Source: Kappaphycus alvarezii (lineage: Eukaryota > Rhodophyta > Florideophyceae > Gigartinales > Solieriaceae). Taken from it: DNA of 64,000 nucleotides. Every line of letters begins with the position of its first letter. Position 1 is the first letter of the stretch. The notes beneath the pieces were generated by a model. It saw nothing but the letters and a program-made list of their open reading frames with translations, ran no database searches and had not been told where the DNA came from. The stretch is from positions 1-64,000 of the forward strand of contig NADL03000465.1 of assembly GCA_002205965.3 (NCBI GenBank), in the 5' to 3' direction. This document shows positions 41,901 to 54,949 of this stretch, in pieces. A program made the translations under genes and the position numbers.

Positions 41901-44900
41901 CTTTGGAGCCGAAGAACGTTAAAGAGCATGTGTTATGATCCGAAGATGAGAAGGACTGGGTGAAATGTGGTTGCCACTATTTTGCTTCCGTGGAGGAGTT
42001 GCCGTATACTTTGAAGGAGAAAATAACGATGTTACCGTTACTTTAGACTTTGCTATTTGAAATTGGGTGTATTTTATGGTATCAAGGAGTTTTTTGAGGA
42101 CCTTGACATGTCAGTGGGGCTTCTTGTTATTCTTTGACGTTTGAAAGAGTTTTTGAGAATAGATTAGGAGTGTGAATATTTTGGATTTGCTCTCAAAAAT
42201 GAAGATTATGGAGAGTAGTTCTGAACATTTAACCTGGAAATATCTCCCATTACCCTTCACAGTCTCACGATATGCCCTTGAGTACCTTAATGTAATGTAT
42301 TATATAAATTTTATAGTTCCGGGTTAATGGAATAACACTCCATATACAACATAAACTGATTTATCTAAGAGAGAAAACCCAACTTGGAGGACAAATTCAA
42401 ATAAAGACGCAGCTGTTAGGAAATAGAAAGTCCGCTTCTGATCTAAGAAGCTTTCCTACCATATTCTCTCAACACAGATGGTATACAGCAAGATCTATCA
42501 CCTTGTATACTCACTTGCAGCCCTTTGAAGTTCTGTACGTAAAGATCTTTTAATTTTCTTGGAACTATATTTCAGCAGTGGTTGCCGCTTGGAAAACATC
42601 CATTCTATGAAAATTTGCGCCGAAATCTTCCCCTTGCCGACCTATTATTATTTAAAGTCATTTTTGGATTTATATACGGACATATTCACTGTGATAACAG
42701 TTGTTAAGTAATCTCTAGAGTAATTTTAATAAAATATAGTAGTATCACGTTTCAAAATCGTATCCTGGCAGTATAATATCATATTAATAGCAGCCTCATG
42801 CATAGGTCTCAAAACCATGGTAAGTTAACGTGAAAATAAACTATGTACTATATACGTACAGGTTCCTTTCTGCATTGAAATGGCGCATAATATACGAAGA
42901 GGACATAATACGGAGGAGCCAATCTAGTATAGGAGTCGAATTATTACAATATATTCCAGGGTTTAAGAAATTCATATCAGCGTTATCGATGATTATAAGA
43001 TCACGTGAGAAAAACACAAGAGGATAGAACCAAGGTTCATCTACACATATTTCTATATTACTGAAAGGATTATTACTTATTAGCAAAAATAAATATAGTA
43101 ATTACATGCTGCGTAGAATATGTCCAAGGGAAATGAGAAGAAAGTTCACTGAGAAGGCTTCATTTTATTGAGAAGACTCTTATTGAATTACGCAAAATGC
43201 AGATTAATTGCGATCTTGATCCTCAAACTACTAAAAAGAAGAGTGTAGAAAGATAGAAAAATCATTTGGGGATGGTTTATGGATTACTGTCCTAAGGAAT
43301 AAAATCAAAAGAAGCAGTACTCTCGCACAAAATCTAAACTCCATTAGATTTAAGAAGGTGTCTTCTAGGCAAGAGAATCGAAAAAAGTTTTGAAAGGAAA
43401 CAAAGAGGAACTATTAGAGAAAATTAGGTTAGCGCTGCCTATATGCTACAAAACCTATTTGAAATGCATTCTACCGGAATCGCTAGTGATGCAATACTCT
43501 GAAACTGTGAAAGGAGAAAATACTTCAGCTGTGAAGACAAAAGTCTCAACCCTCGCTGAGAGTAAATTATAGAAAGGAATGCGCTTTTACGATAAAGTAC
43601 GAGAAGTTACCGCTTGCCTGTGACTTCAAAATAGTTATCTACAAAGAGAATCGAATACAATAATGTCTTATTCACGTAACACAATTGCAGATGTTTGTAA
43701 AAAGCCGGGCAAAGAATCAAGGCGAACCGCTTATATCTAGTTTCAATGACAATTAAAAATATCCGCGTTCACACCAAAGCTCAGAATGGATAGATGCAGT
43801 GAATATCAATCCATTGAATCCCTACTTTGTTTCCTTCCCGTCTTTCGCTCCCTATCAGCGCCTCCAAAAACTTTCTCTACTTTCTCGACCATATAAAGGT
43901 ATTTCAGAGGCCTCTCAAACTCGTACAGCCCAGGAATGAACATGACGGACTTCCAGTTTTCTGCTTCCTCCGTCAATTCTATGTCCCTCTCGCCAGACCA
44001 AACTTATTTTTCTAAAATCTTGCTGTGTCTTTAGCTCACCTTCTTCGAACAAGATGCGTGGCAATTTATCATTATAACGCTCTTTTTGTACGTTGTGGTA
44101 ACCATCTCCGCTCCACATTTAATAGTATTTACGCTTACAGTGGTTCTATTTTTGGAAAGAGTAATCAGAAAGTTGCAAATTGCGTCTAGGCAAAGAGTTG
44201 CACTTTCAGAGAGTCATAGACTATAGCTGTACAATACATGACATACACCGAATGATCGGTCTCATCCTAGTTCCGAATTTAGCCGAAGCTTTAAATCTGA
44301 TAAAAAGACTTTGAAAAGCAATTTTATTGTTTACCGAAACATTCGTTTGATATTTGAGGCCTTCCAAATTATTGAAAGTAGCCCGTTTAATACGCAACGG
44401 AAAACCTGTAATAAGTGCAGGAGTATTCATTAAAGTGAGCGAATGGCCCTAATTTTGGTAGACGATAAAAGTAGAGCTTAAGTCCCTAGTTCCTCGTAGT
44501 CACGCATAACAATTTTCAAGGGTGCCTTTTGTCTTCATCTGCATTCGAGACCAGAAAATATCATTGTAAGCAGTCTTCCACGTAAGAAACTGAAGAAATT
44601 CCCTTTACGCACATAAATAGTTACTTGTAGCGTTTCTTTCTACAATTTCTTGTTAATTATCGACTAAAAATCTTTTTTCTCTATATTTTTTATTTTTCTC
44701 TTTTTATATGAATCTATCTCCCTCTTTGACATTAAATCTTTACGTCTTCTTGGATTATTTGATTTTGCTTGATCGTAAACGTCTTTTCCCATTACCAAAA
44801 TCATAAGAAAAAATTTAATATTTAACTTTCGCCATGTAGTATATTTTAAAGGTTATTTTCACTGTTTTTCATTTTAAGGCCAAATGGTTACTACTCTTTG

Positions 44901-46424
44901 TTCAGCATACCTGCCAATCCGAGTTTTTTGACACCATTCAAACAGGTCTGATGCTTTCTTAAAGTTTATTCAGGGCCATTTGACGACAACCACTGCATCT
45001 CACATGCACAGACTTCCCATTATCTGCTTCACTTCCAAACGCCACTATATATGCTCCATGAAAGTCTCCTTTATATTCCCTTAGGGCCAAACTGAAGTAG
45101 AGCACTACCTCTATCGACAAACACGAAAGCACTTTATGGTGCTTGCAATTGTTCATTTGGTAGGGATTGAAGTATAGGATGTGTAGAAGAGGACTAGAGA
45201 GAGTCATGAGGTAAGGCATGGGAGTGCTTCGAGAAATGGGTAGCCCAGGAATCTGTCTACAGGATAGAACAACTGAAGGGCTGAAACGAATCTGAGGATA
45301 GAAAAGAGGAGGAAAATGATCGTTTGGTTGAAGAGGAAGGTATCTAATCGTTTTAAATGGACAAAGAGGACTGAACTAGATGGATGAGGTGGTTCTCGTA
45401 GAGGATCCAGTTGAAATGATATTTTGTATTGGAATCTTTACAGGAAAAATATATCAATTGTGCGCAATTCACGGGAATAGGGGAGAAGTACACAGGTACC
45501 TATGATGTCGTAAGGGAAGGGCTAGGTTCTGATCTACAACAAAAAGTTTTTGAGGACCATATTATCCATATCTTTCAAGTAATTTGTGCCAAATTGGGTC
45601 AGTCCTAATAAAGTTTTTCCTTTATTTAGGGTTCTTAAGTAAACTTAACGAGTTTATTCCACATAATCTGTTCTCGACAACTTTTGATGAGATCTGCAGT
45701 TTTTTTTGTCTCGCAAGTCGAACTTCCTACTTCCCTCGCAGAATTTTTTGCGTTATAATCTACTTATAGAATTCTTGTAACTTTTTCGTAAAGATGGAAG
45801 AGTTTGGTAATTTATTGTTCGGAAATTAATGTAAATTTCTAAATTGAGGTAACATGTTACATTGAGGATGGCGGTGAGTAGGTGTGAGCTTACATGGTAA
45901 ACGATTTAGATTTGTACGCAACGATTTACATCATTTCTTTGGGAGTACTCACATATTACCTTTATTAAAGCATTTTGCACTTCATGTCTTCGCCTGTCAA
46001 AGTTTTTGCTACTGCCTATTTGATTTTGTCCACAATTATTTAAAATTTCCAGTCTAAAATAGTAGCTTAAAAGTAAAAAGATTTTAATTGAATCCATTTT
46101 CTCTTAAAAAGTGTAGAAATGCCGTTGTAGCGAACCAGAGATCATTATATGAGATAATGTCTTTGGAAAACCTTAGGAATTAATTTTAATTTTTGTCCGA
46201 GACGGGAGATGTGTTTGCATTAGACTTCTTCTTCGCGATTAAAAAATCGCCGAACAGTAGGGTGCTCATCTTCTATGAGAAAACATTGTTCACCAAAAGA
46301 TATCTCTTTCAATAGGCTGGGAAAGTTTGTTTACGAATTTTAAAAATGCACAGTCTTCTAATCTAGAATTTGAACGATGCTTTGAGAGGCGTTACCGCTT
46401 GTAATGAACTTTCAAACATCCATT
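38963..46424. other. 7.5-kb A/T-rich gene-poor stretch
   Basis: No recognisable gene. A degenerate non-LTR 3' end lies at 39449 (CGTTTGAGTGTTTTTAATG, then TGGAAGATATATTGG). Slight resemblance to the type B LTR ORF appears near 45230 (GAAATGGGTAGCCC). The minus frame 43915-44118 (WSGDGYHNVQKERYNDKL) looks coding-like but is isolated. Confidence 0.35.
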
Positions 46425-48730
46425 TGAATTTTGGGTCACCAAACGCTCTCCATAGTGAATTTTCTTTGTTGTTTCGATAACCCTCTGACTTATCTCAAAA
46501 TTATACGTCCTCAAGTTTCCAATCTTTCTTTCAAAGGGGCTAATTTTAGGTTTCTTGCTGCATTGGTTCCAGAACGCTTTCCTTTAGAGCAAACGCCTTC
46601 TTATTCTTATGTTCCAATTCCATGTGCTCTATGTAGGCGTTTCTTATTGGCAAATTTAAAATAACACAAAACTAGCAAATTAAAGCTTCGCAAATGGAAG
46701 TCACATCAAAACCCTTATAAATCGCTCTTTGCAATTTCCCTTGGTGCATTTCTGAGATGAAAGGAACTTAATCGTGTCTATGATATCAATTTGGCCAGAA
46801 ATATTTTTTCGCTTTACTTTTCGGGCAACAGAGTTTTGCAATGGCCTTTATACAGAACAATGGATTTAGAAGATCTCCCATTCTGAAAATTTTCAATCGT
46901 TTTCTCCATTTTGGGAATGAAAACCGATCTGGTATTATTATTTATAACTTAGTTCAATTGTCCGTTCTCGACTCAAAATAGAAGGCTTTCATATTATTTT
47001 GGGAGCAATTAAGATCAAAAAGATGACAGTGAGGACGTACCGTCGAATAACTCTACTGATGAGTTCATTTGCAACATTATCGGAAACTAAATGGTCATAT
47101 TTTAGATACTGGCGCCTAGGCTTAAAGTATATTGGGTTTAGATCAGTGAGATCGAAGCAGTGAGTGACCAGGACCTTCGAATTTCTTAAATAGGAAACAA
47201 TCCATGCGATTACTCCGGAAGGAATAATTTCACATATGATTCCTGAGAGCAGGTAGAATAATGTTATTTCGTTTTTCGATTACTATCCAGGACCTTTTGT
47301 CATTTTTTTGTGACTACTATAATATTCTTTTTCATAATCCATTTCCCGTTCATTTACATGTTCGGATTTGATTCTCACCGAATCCTCTACTTTTTCCGAT
47401 GAGGCTTCATCTTTCAAATTGTGAATTTTGTTGCTTAATCCAACATCATCCGGTACTGACCTTAGTTCCGAGGTCAGCCTTGCTGTCAAGTTCTATGCTT
47501 CTTCTATAGCATAAACAGAACCTTAATGGCTTATGCGTGATTTTGCATCCTTCTGTCATATTTTTTTCCATCTTCGAAGACTCCGTTTCACTCCGAATCC
47601 TCGATGTCACAGCTAGAAATGAAATATTCACAACCTCTACCTCTCAATTCTTCTTTTCTCATGATTTGGTCAAAGTTAGGGGTATATCCATGGTTATGGC
47701 TCCTTTTTGAACCGCAACTACTTGCGTTAGAAGGCCAATGCACATCCTCAGCTTCTCTATTGTCAAGCAGTAAATGATTGAATGTAAATATAGTTCAGAC
47801 GTAACAGAGGAGCCCATATAAACTTTTACGTTCCAGAATAATACTTACAAAGTTGTCAACAGTACTCATACATTCTGAGATTTTTCATACCCAGCGGTTA
47901 TACTTATTGTAGTTTGACCGTTTTCGAGACCATGGCTTGACACCGACATTTTTGAAATAAGATTTGGGACCGCACCAGAGTCGAAAAAAGTTGATTTCTC
48001 TTCGCCAATGTTTTGAAAAGTACTAGCTTCAGACATCTTGGTGCTTTTGAGGCTGCCTTAAGAATAGTTAATTGTCTTTATTTGACTTCCTATTTTGATT
48101 GGTGTTTTCCAACTCTTTTTTACATGTTCTTCTGCCACTCTTTCATAACTGACCTATTCTTAATTTCAGCTAGCGTCCAGGCGAGCTCAGCTACAAAGCT
48201 GTATTTCTTAACATACAATAATACATCCTCCGGATTGCTTTTGAGTTTTCTCTGTTTTAGTCTTCATTACCGGAGCAACTTCCGCCCCTGATGCAGTCCG
48301 ATCAACTCTTTTAGTCCGAAGTAGTACAGGTACTGGAAAATCCTCAAGCATCTCATAATCCAGTCTTGTCTTATTCGATAAGACGTATTCTTCTGCATTA
48401 ATATTCCTCGCTTTGACTTGGCCGATTTAGTCGGCGATAGATATCTTCTTGGCATTTTCAAGCCTATTACTTTTTCTTCTTTTAATATTTCGTCTCAGAT
48501 CCAGACTCACTCCGTGCCTCCTGGATAAAGGCATTTCTGTTGTCTAGTCTGGAAGTTTCTCTCACATTGACGAAGGAGACCGCACTTCCCAAAACGACTA
48601 TTCCTGTGTTGTTTCTCCGGGTACCAACTAGCAAGATGCCCTGCGTATGGCAGAAATCAGGTTGAAGAGGCGAGTTTGAATGCAGGCCCGAATAATTCAG
48701 AAGTTGAAAGACAGATTCCACAGTAAAAGG
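46425..48730 (-). mobile_element. Heavily decayed Ty3/gypsy copy
   Basis: The minus strand parallels copy A with many substitutions towards A/T. It holds integrase/RNase H pieces near 46530, RT pieces at 46870-47200 and the start of the RT region near 47090. The protease-linker follows at 47580-48050 and gag with zinc knuckle remains at 48240-48660. It is internally deleted between integrase and RT. Frames are broken throughout. It belongs to the same family but is much older than copies A and B. Confidence 0.8.
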
Positions 48731-48734
48731 CATC

Positions 48735-49020
48735 TTTTTCATGTTATTACCTGAATATATGCGGCATAATTTATTTCTTTTATATATTTTTGTAGATACT
48801 CGGCTTCCCGTCTTTATTTGCCTTTTTTCGTTCCCACAATCATGTTTATGTAGCACGATTGTCGCTTGCAACACCACTGTTTTGAAATACTCGCAATTAC
48901 TCGCTCTGATAATTTCATCTCCTAGGTATTTAACCCTATCATTTCGTACTGCCGTGGAGGCGGTTTCACCCGAAGTATTCGAGTTAGGAAGTTCTAGTTT
49001 CGCTTTCACTTTTACATGTA
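48735..49020 (+). repeat. Decayed LTR end, primer site and gag start in opposite orientation
   Basis: The plus strand reads GTCGCTTGCAACACC, a degenerate U5, TTAACCCTATCATTTCGTAC, then GTGGAGGCGGTTTCACCCG and GTATTCGAGTT. This is the LTR-PBS-gag junction of copy B. It abuts the minus-oriented copy, so two old insertions or an inversion meet here. Confidence 0.7.
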
Positions 49021-50245
49021 TGTTATAGATAGCCTCTTTAGACATATCTATGTATGCCGATCTCTCCTCTCTACCCTCAAACTCCGTTTCATCTTAAAAA
49101 GAGAAGAAAGAGTTTAAGATTATACCTTCACTCACCCCTCCGTCCTCTACAACAATTTCCTTATAGTTATAGACCAGTGGTTCTACTGAGTCCGCTCAGT
49201 TCTTCCCAATTTCGCATCCCTCTACATCCGCCTCAGCCTCCTCTAACGTTTGTAACTCTTCTTCCTTATTGAATTAGTGACTGCAGATCCACTTATGAAC
49301 GATTTAACGTTCTATCCTTCTTCAACAGTCTTTGTATTCAGTTGGCCCATTGGCCACCCAAAGCAGGTCGTTGTAGAGACGGCGGACTCTGACTGATATT
49401 TCGGTGGTAACGGAGGGGCGAAAACTGGTCATTTTGACGAAAAAGTGGGTGAGCCAAATGATTGGTCGATGGCAAGGATGTTGATTTAACAAAGTTGGTT
49501 CCGAACTTTAAATATGTTAATGTCTTTGAAAAGTTTAGCAACCCTGGGCGAAATAAAATATTATGCGGAAATGTTGGGGTTCTGAATTTGGATTCATTCA
49601 GGACAATAACGAAATTCTAATCGATAAAATATCAGAACTCAATTTGAAATGCGCAGCGAATCACGAGGCGAAAGATTTCTTTTTGAAAGGGAGGGTCAAA
49701 TCATCTAACACGAAATAGTTACGCGATTGTACAGTGAATTTGGATTCATAAAGTAAATGACTGTATGATTTCCTTTTTGGATAAAAGAAAAGGTGGGACG
49801 ATTGGTTTGAAAAAAGGAGAGACCAAGGATGGATTCTTAGATGAATGGAGCAGGAATAAATGGAAAGGGTATTCTCGCAAAAAAGAATTTGCACAGTTTT
49901 CGAGGCTCAGCATAGTCGTAATCGGAATTGCCTTCCGTGGTTCACTTCCGTGTGTTGCTTTAAGTTTTATTTCATTTGGCTTCTGGCTATGTAAGACTAC
50001 ATTAGAACGTTACCGATGAGAGTACGCATTGCTATCATCTCAGAGTTAGTAGTTGCCTAAATCGGTTATACGTATCAGAAGACACTAGCAAACAGCCGAC
50101 TTTCTGTAAACCTTGAAATGTCCCCTTTAAAGAAATTTGCACCTAAGGGAATTTGTGGGTTATTTTATTGTATGAAATATGTAGTTGGTTGTATCCACGC
50201 CGCCAGTGCGTTGTGCGGAATAAGTTTTCACTTATGGGTAACAAT
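49021..50245. other. A/T-rich spacer
   Basis: No recognisable gene. Several short frames. Confidence 0.35.
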
Positions 50246-50261
50246 AAATAAAATTCCCTAC

Positions 50262-50340
50262 AAGTCCGGCTCAATGCCAGCGAGCAGGCATGTCGCGTTA
50301 GACATGACGGCCATGGCAGCGTGCCCAGTCAAGCGTCATC
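50262..50340 (-). repeat. Non-LTR C-terminal remnant
   Basis: CGCGTTAGACATGACGGCCA, then TGGCAGCGTGCC, matches the end of the coding region in the copies at 20.6 kb and 58.0 kb. Confidence 0.5.
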
Positions 50341-50997
50341 ACATCAGTAAACGGATTGTGCAACTCTTTCTGAACACTGTACATACCCACGTATTGTAAT
50401 CATCTGCAGTATACATTAGAGGAAACATGAGGGTTTATTTACTGTCGGAGATTCCCTGGCTGATACCGAGCCGACTTTTGTGGTGGTGTGCATGTACGTG
50501 AAAGGTTGCGGTAGGCGCAGATCACATAATAATACATGTTATATTAATCTAACCAGCTGCTGTCGTACAACCATGATATTAATATAGATAAAGTTATCAC
50601 AATGGGAGTCACAATCTTACAATGCAGGTGGAAAGATTTATATGTTTGACGCTTGGAAGATATATTCTGTACAATGGATAGTACAATGGATAGCACATAT
50701 TTACGAGTTGTATGCACGAAAGAGAGCTGAAATAATTCAGAGAAACACTACGCAAGCAGGCCGCGAGTGACGACCTGTCGCTCTAGCATCAATTGAAGGC
50801 AAAGAGGGTAATAATGCATTACCAAATTGATCTTTTTCTGTACTTTGCGGCACAGAATATCTCTCAAATATATTTCTGTTCACCTTCGGGAAACAAGACT
50901 TGAGGGAAAAAAAGTTCATGTATTGAACAGTACTGGTTTTCAAGTTCTTTTCCTGAGTAGTCGAAGTGAATTAAATCTCCTGCTTACCAGTCAAGTC
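50341..50997. other. Spacer downstream of the RNB gene
   Basis: No gene recognised. Confidence 0.35.
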
Positions 50998-53467
50998 CTA
51001 ACTTTTTTTGGATTTTGGAGGGGTTATCTGTAATGTGTTCGCGAAACCGAAACCATCCAAGGGCAAGCTGCCCTGAGGAGTTTTCCTCCTTTTAGTGGGC
51101 CGGGGGTCAATCCTGTCAAAGTAAACAGCTTCTTTCCGGGGATTTACCTTCTTGACTCTCATTATTACCTCCTCATTGTCTTCAAATTTATCATTGCCAA
51201 CATCAGTCTGGACATCAAGTCCTATATCAGTCATGTGCACTATACCCTTCCCCATTCTTCTGTTCCTCGAAAATTTCCCGTAGTACAAAGCCCCAGACCC
51301 CTGACATCGTAGATACTCATATTGCCAGTACCGTTTTGTTCGTGCTTCAACGGAACGGTGGACATCAAGCGTATTTTCAGATCTTGTAATATCTTGCGAA
51401 GACTTCTATCCGAGATTTCAGCCCTATCTCTACGCAAGACAGCCTTCAGCTGAAAGTGGGAAATTAAATCCACAAATCTTCTGAGAGGAGAGGTCACCGT
51501 CGAGTATTCGTTTAGTCCTAAGAAAGAATGTGGGCCAGGAATTGTCGACAATTCCGGTTTCCCTCATAGTGGATATTCGCGCAAAATGACCAATACTAGC
51601 CCCAATCCCGATACTTTTGGGCCTAGATGAGCGTCCTTGCGTTCGATATGGAAAGGGAACTTTCATATCCCTAGCAATTCTCGCAGCAACAGTGTTGGCT
51701 GTAATCATTATTTCCGAGACAAGAATCCTTGCTTCACATTCCTCCTGTACGTTAATTGAAATTCAGGGTTCTCTGATTTTTCGTGCTTGACTCTACTTTG
51801 GTTTCTGTCTTTCGACGAAACTCACCCGTATTCCTGCCTCCCTGTAATCGCGCCTTTTCCGAGCAAGGTTGTAAAGAGTTCGCAATTCTTCATTCATTTT
51901 ACTACCTCTGCCCTTCCGAATACTTTTCGTTGCACTGCTGTAAGTTAATCTGGTTGGCATCTGTATATATTGGCTCGATTGCACAATACTCACCTAAACT
52001 TCCATTGGCCGTGATTTCGAAACTAAATGTCAATGTAGTTCCGTCGAAATATTTTCCAGTAAGAGAGAATAAATCAGTGCTGAGACGTTTAGGGAACATT
52101 GATAGTTTGGAGTAAGGCAAATAAAGTTTCTCCCCTTTTCTGGCTTCATGAAGTATTGGGTTCTGGAGCCCATCCGGAAAGTATCGGGTTGGATCGGAAA
52201 TATGTACAAGTATGCGATTCCTTCTATCATCCCAGGATATTGCGTCTTCGACATCTAGGGTTCCACGGTTATCAATCGCAAATGACATAAATTGGACATA
52301 TCAGTCCTCTTCTTAGCATCTAAGTCCTTCACTGTCATATGTACGATATCCTCAACTGCCGTAGAGAGATGATCGTCACTCTCTGTCCAGTGGTGAAGTC
52401 CAGCCTTTCGCAGCGGAATGTTCTCGTGTCTCGTAAATATTTTCCAAAGCACAAGGACCTCAAGGGCAGAAGAAGGACATATGGAGTCGAAGTGCTGTCA
52501 TTGTCTCGCATATTAAGCTTGAGAATTAAGGTCTAACTTCTGAAATGCACTGTTAAATTTAGAAGCATATTGATTGTCATCACAGTTCTCTTCATCGAAA
52601 TCAACAGCAATGACTTTCAGGCTGTAGATAAGATCACTATGTCTCGCTCTGAAAACTCATGTCTGAGGTGTTTGGTTGACCCTTCTCTGCAAGACTTATG
52701 AATTGCCATCCACCTTTCCTTGTCTTGGTTTTCCTCATCATCTTTGGCAATCTCACGACTAGATTTGGGGACGTACTGCTCTGACCGAAGGGCTGGTATT
52801 TTAAAGCATTCTTTTTCTTAACGAAGAACTTGTTTTCATTACTCAGATTAGATGTCCAGCATATGTAGTAAGTGGTGAGATCACCCCGAAGACAAGAAAC
52901 GCGAAATTTTCCACCGTCATTCCGCCAGCTGCTGACGTATGACGCACTGTGTTCCACGTAGTGTGGAGCGTAACTCTACCCACCCGAGCCTTCCCATGGG
53001 CCTCGGTCTCAAATCGTCCTAAGGAGTCCCCGATCTCGACTGTCTCAGGGACATGAGCGACTATGAAAGTCATCTTCCATGTTGGAATTGAAGATTCAAC
53101 TCCTGCCGAATCAATTACCACCATCGCCGCCTTGTCTGCATCTTAACACATCTTCCGATTCTTTTCTTCGTGGATGATTCATGAAACTCAACTATCGTCC
53201 GACCTTGACAACGGGCTCTGTAGCGACAGACGCTAAAGCTTTTTCGACTCTAGGATTGTAATCTCTTCGATTGGTCTCCCAGCGAGGTTTCTTATTCCAC
53301 CAATAATTTTCGTGGGAAGGCCCAGCTCTCGAGGACGAAGCCCGTGGAAGTGGCGGTCGGTGGTGAGAACTAGAAGGCGAAGGGCTCTCAATAGGGGTGC
53401 CTGGGGATGGCCGCCCAGGAAGTGCTCTTGTGATGACCAAATCAGGCTGACGCTTACGATTACCCAT
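50998..53467 (-). pseudogene. RNB-family exoribonuclease (RNase II/R type), frame-broken
   Basis: 3'-5' exoribonuclease. From ATG at 53467 (MGNRKRQPDL) there is a Pro/Ser-rich N-terminus. VVIDSAGVESSIPTWKMTFI follows, then a lead-in ending KRTDMSNL. The catalytic RNB block has IDNRGTLDVEDAISWD and LVHISDPTRYF. NEELRTLYNLARKRRDYREA comes next, then ITANTVAARIARDMKVPFPY and EYSTVTSPLRRFVDLISH. The C-terminus (VIMRVKKVNPRKEAVYFD) looks like an S1-type nucleic-acid-binding strand. The frame changes at least ten times, mostly by -1 (for example near 53190, 53135, 52285, 51790 and 51290), once by +1 near 51575. One metal-site position reads Glu (DVED) where DxDD is common. No intron boundaries fit. 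Organellar RNA processing is the likely original role, by family resemblance. Confidence 0.8.
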
Positions 53468-54945
53468 GATACTTGAGAAAAATTAGTATTCAATTTTGAT
53501 TGCTACTCAGCATTTGCATACGGGCAAATTCAGAGATTGTTTTAAGTCCCGTTATATCGAGCGCCATGCAGCGAATGGCAGGAATGATGTGGACAGCATT
53601 AATGGCAATTTCTAGGTCCTCCCACCAGTGGACGTGGAAACATTATACATATATATAAGTATTTGAAGGGAATGGGCGAATTCTTCACATTGCTTTTGCA
53701 GTCATTGAAGGCCGAAGAGACATGAAATCGAACTTCTCCAGGCCTTCAAGTGCACATTTATTATATTTTTGATGAGTTAACGGGCAGCTAGCTTTAGTAC
53801 CTGAAATATTGAGACAGTTGTATTAACGATATCATGATGTCGTTAAAATTTCATGTACGTAAACTGAGATCCAGTTTTGTTAAAGTTGTATGAGGGTCAA
53901 TTTTATGTTAAAGCCACCGAAAGCCTCTGCAAAACGTAGTTTAAAAAAGAAAAAACCTTTTTCATTGAGTACGCTATCTGAACAGTTGGTTTACCACGGT
54001 TTCCACGAAGAGAAGAAGGGTCAATTGCCAAATACATTCAATAAAAGGAAGTGTAAATGGGGGGTTAATTTACTGTGGTAGATATGTGGGTTGGTATCCA
54101 GTAAATTTGTACCGGAGCGTAGATATCGTATCATTGTCAAGCCAATTGCGAAACCGTACGATGCGTCGAAAGCTGTGGATGGCACTCCAATCTACCAAAA
54201 GGAAGTTACCGAATCGTAAATTACGAATTATGCCGGGAGCGGACGTAATTCTGTGTAATTTGTGGTACAGTTTAAGCCCGTAAACAATTTCCAAATTTGC
54301 AATGGCCTTTACCACATTCCCTTCAGTACATTCATTAGATAAAAACCGAAATATTAAATTTCTTACCTGGCTTGACAAAGTCAAAAGGAGGAAATTATCG
54401 TGAAGTTTATTGTTTGAAAAGCATTTCCTGTTTCTTTTCTCGAATAGGAGAAATCACCCCTCTATTTCTCCTACTCCAATTAGGTTTAACAGGGGTTCTT
54501 TTGTGTTGGAGCCTAAAAGGCCGAGAACCAGGGCATTATATGAGGAAGACGTTGTGTAAAATAGAAAATGTTTTCAGTAGTAACAAAAAAGTTAATCGTT
54601 ATTTACGCTAAAATCTGTAGTTGGGGGAAAGGTGACATTTTAATGTAAAAATGTCGAGTGGGGACAGAGAATATCTGGCCTAGCCGTCGGCAGTATTACT
54701 AAGAGCTGTAGCTAGTTATACGTATTTTGCGATGATTCTTCATAACAGCCGTTTATCGGAGGACGAACGATGACACCCGTGTCCGCAGGGAATGAAACTC
54801 AGAATGACGGTATTTCTCACGTCTCTGTCGTAAAGTTGCTAAGGTCTAGGAGAGCTTTGAGACCACATTTTGTAGTCTGTCCACAGATGTTGATGGCGAG
54901 GGATGAGTTCTAAGCCCCTTGGTCACAACCTGCATAATAGTATGC
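53468..54945. other. Spacer upstream of the RNB gene
   Basis: TATA-like TATATATATAAG near 53650. Plus frames 53890-54081 and 54372-54611 and minus frame 54070-54384 have no domain. 54640-54765 repeats 37318-37440. Confidence 0.3.
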
Positions 54946-54949
54946 TACT

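Noticed and set aside
45200..45420. Possible decayed type B LTR ORF
   Set aside because: Only about 25 bases (around GGGTAGCCC) match convincingly.
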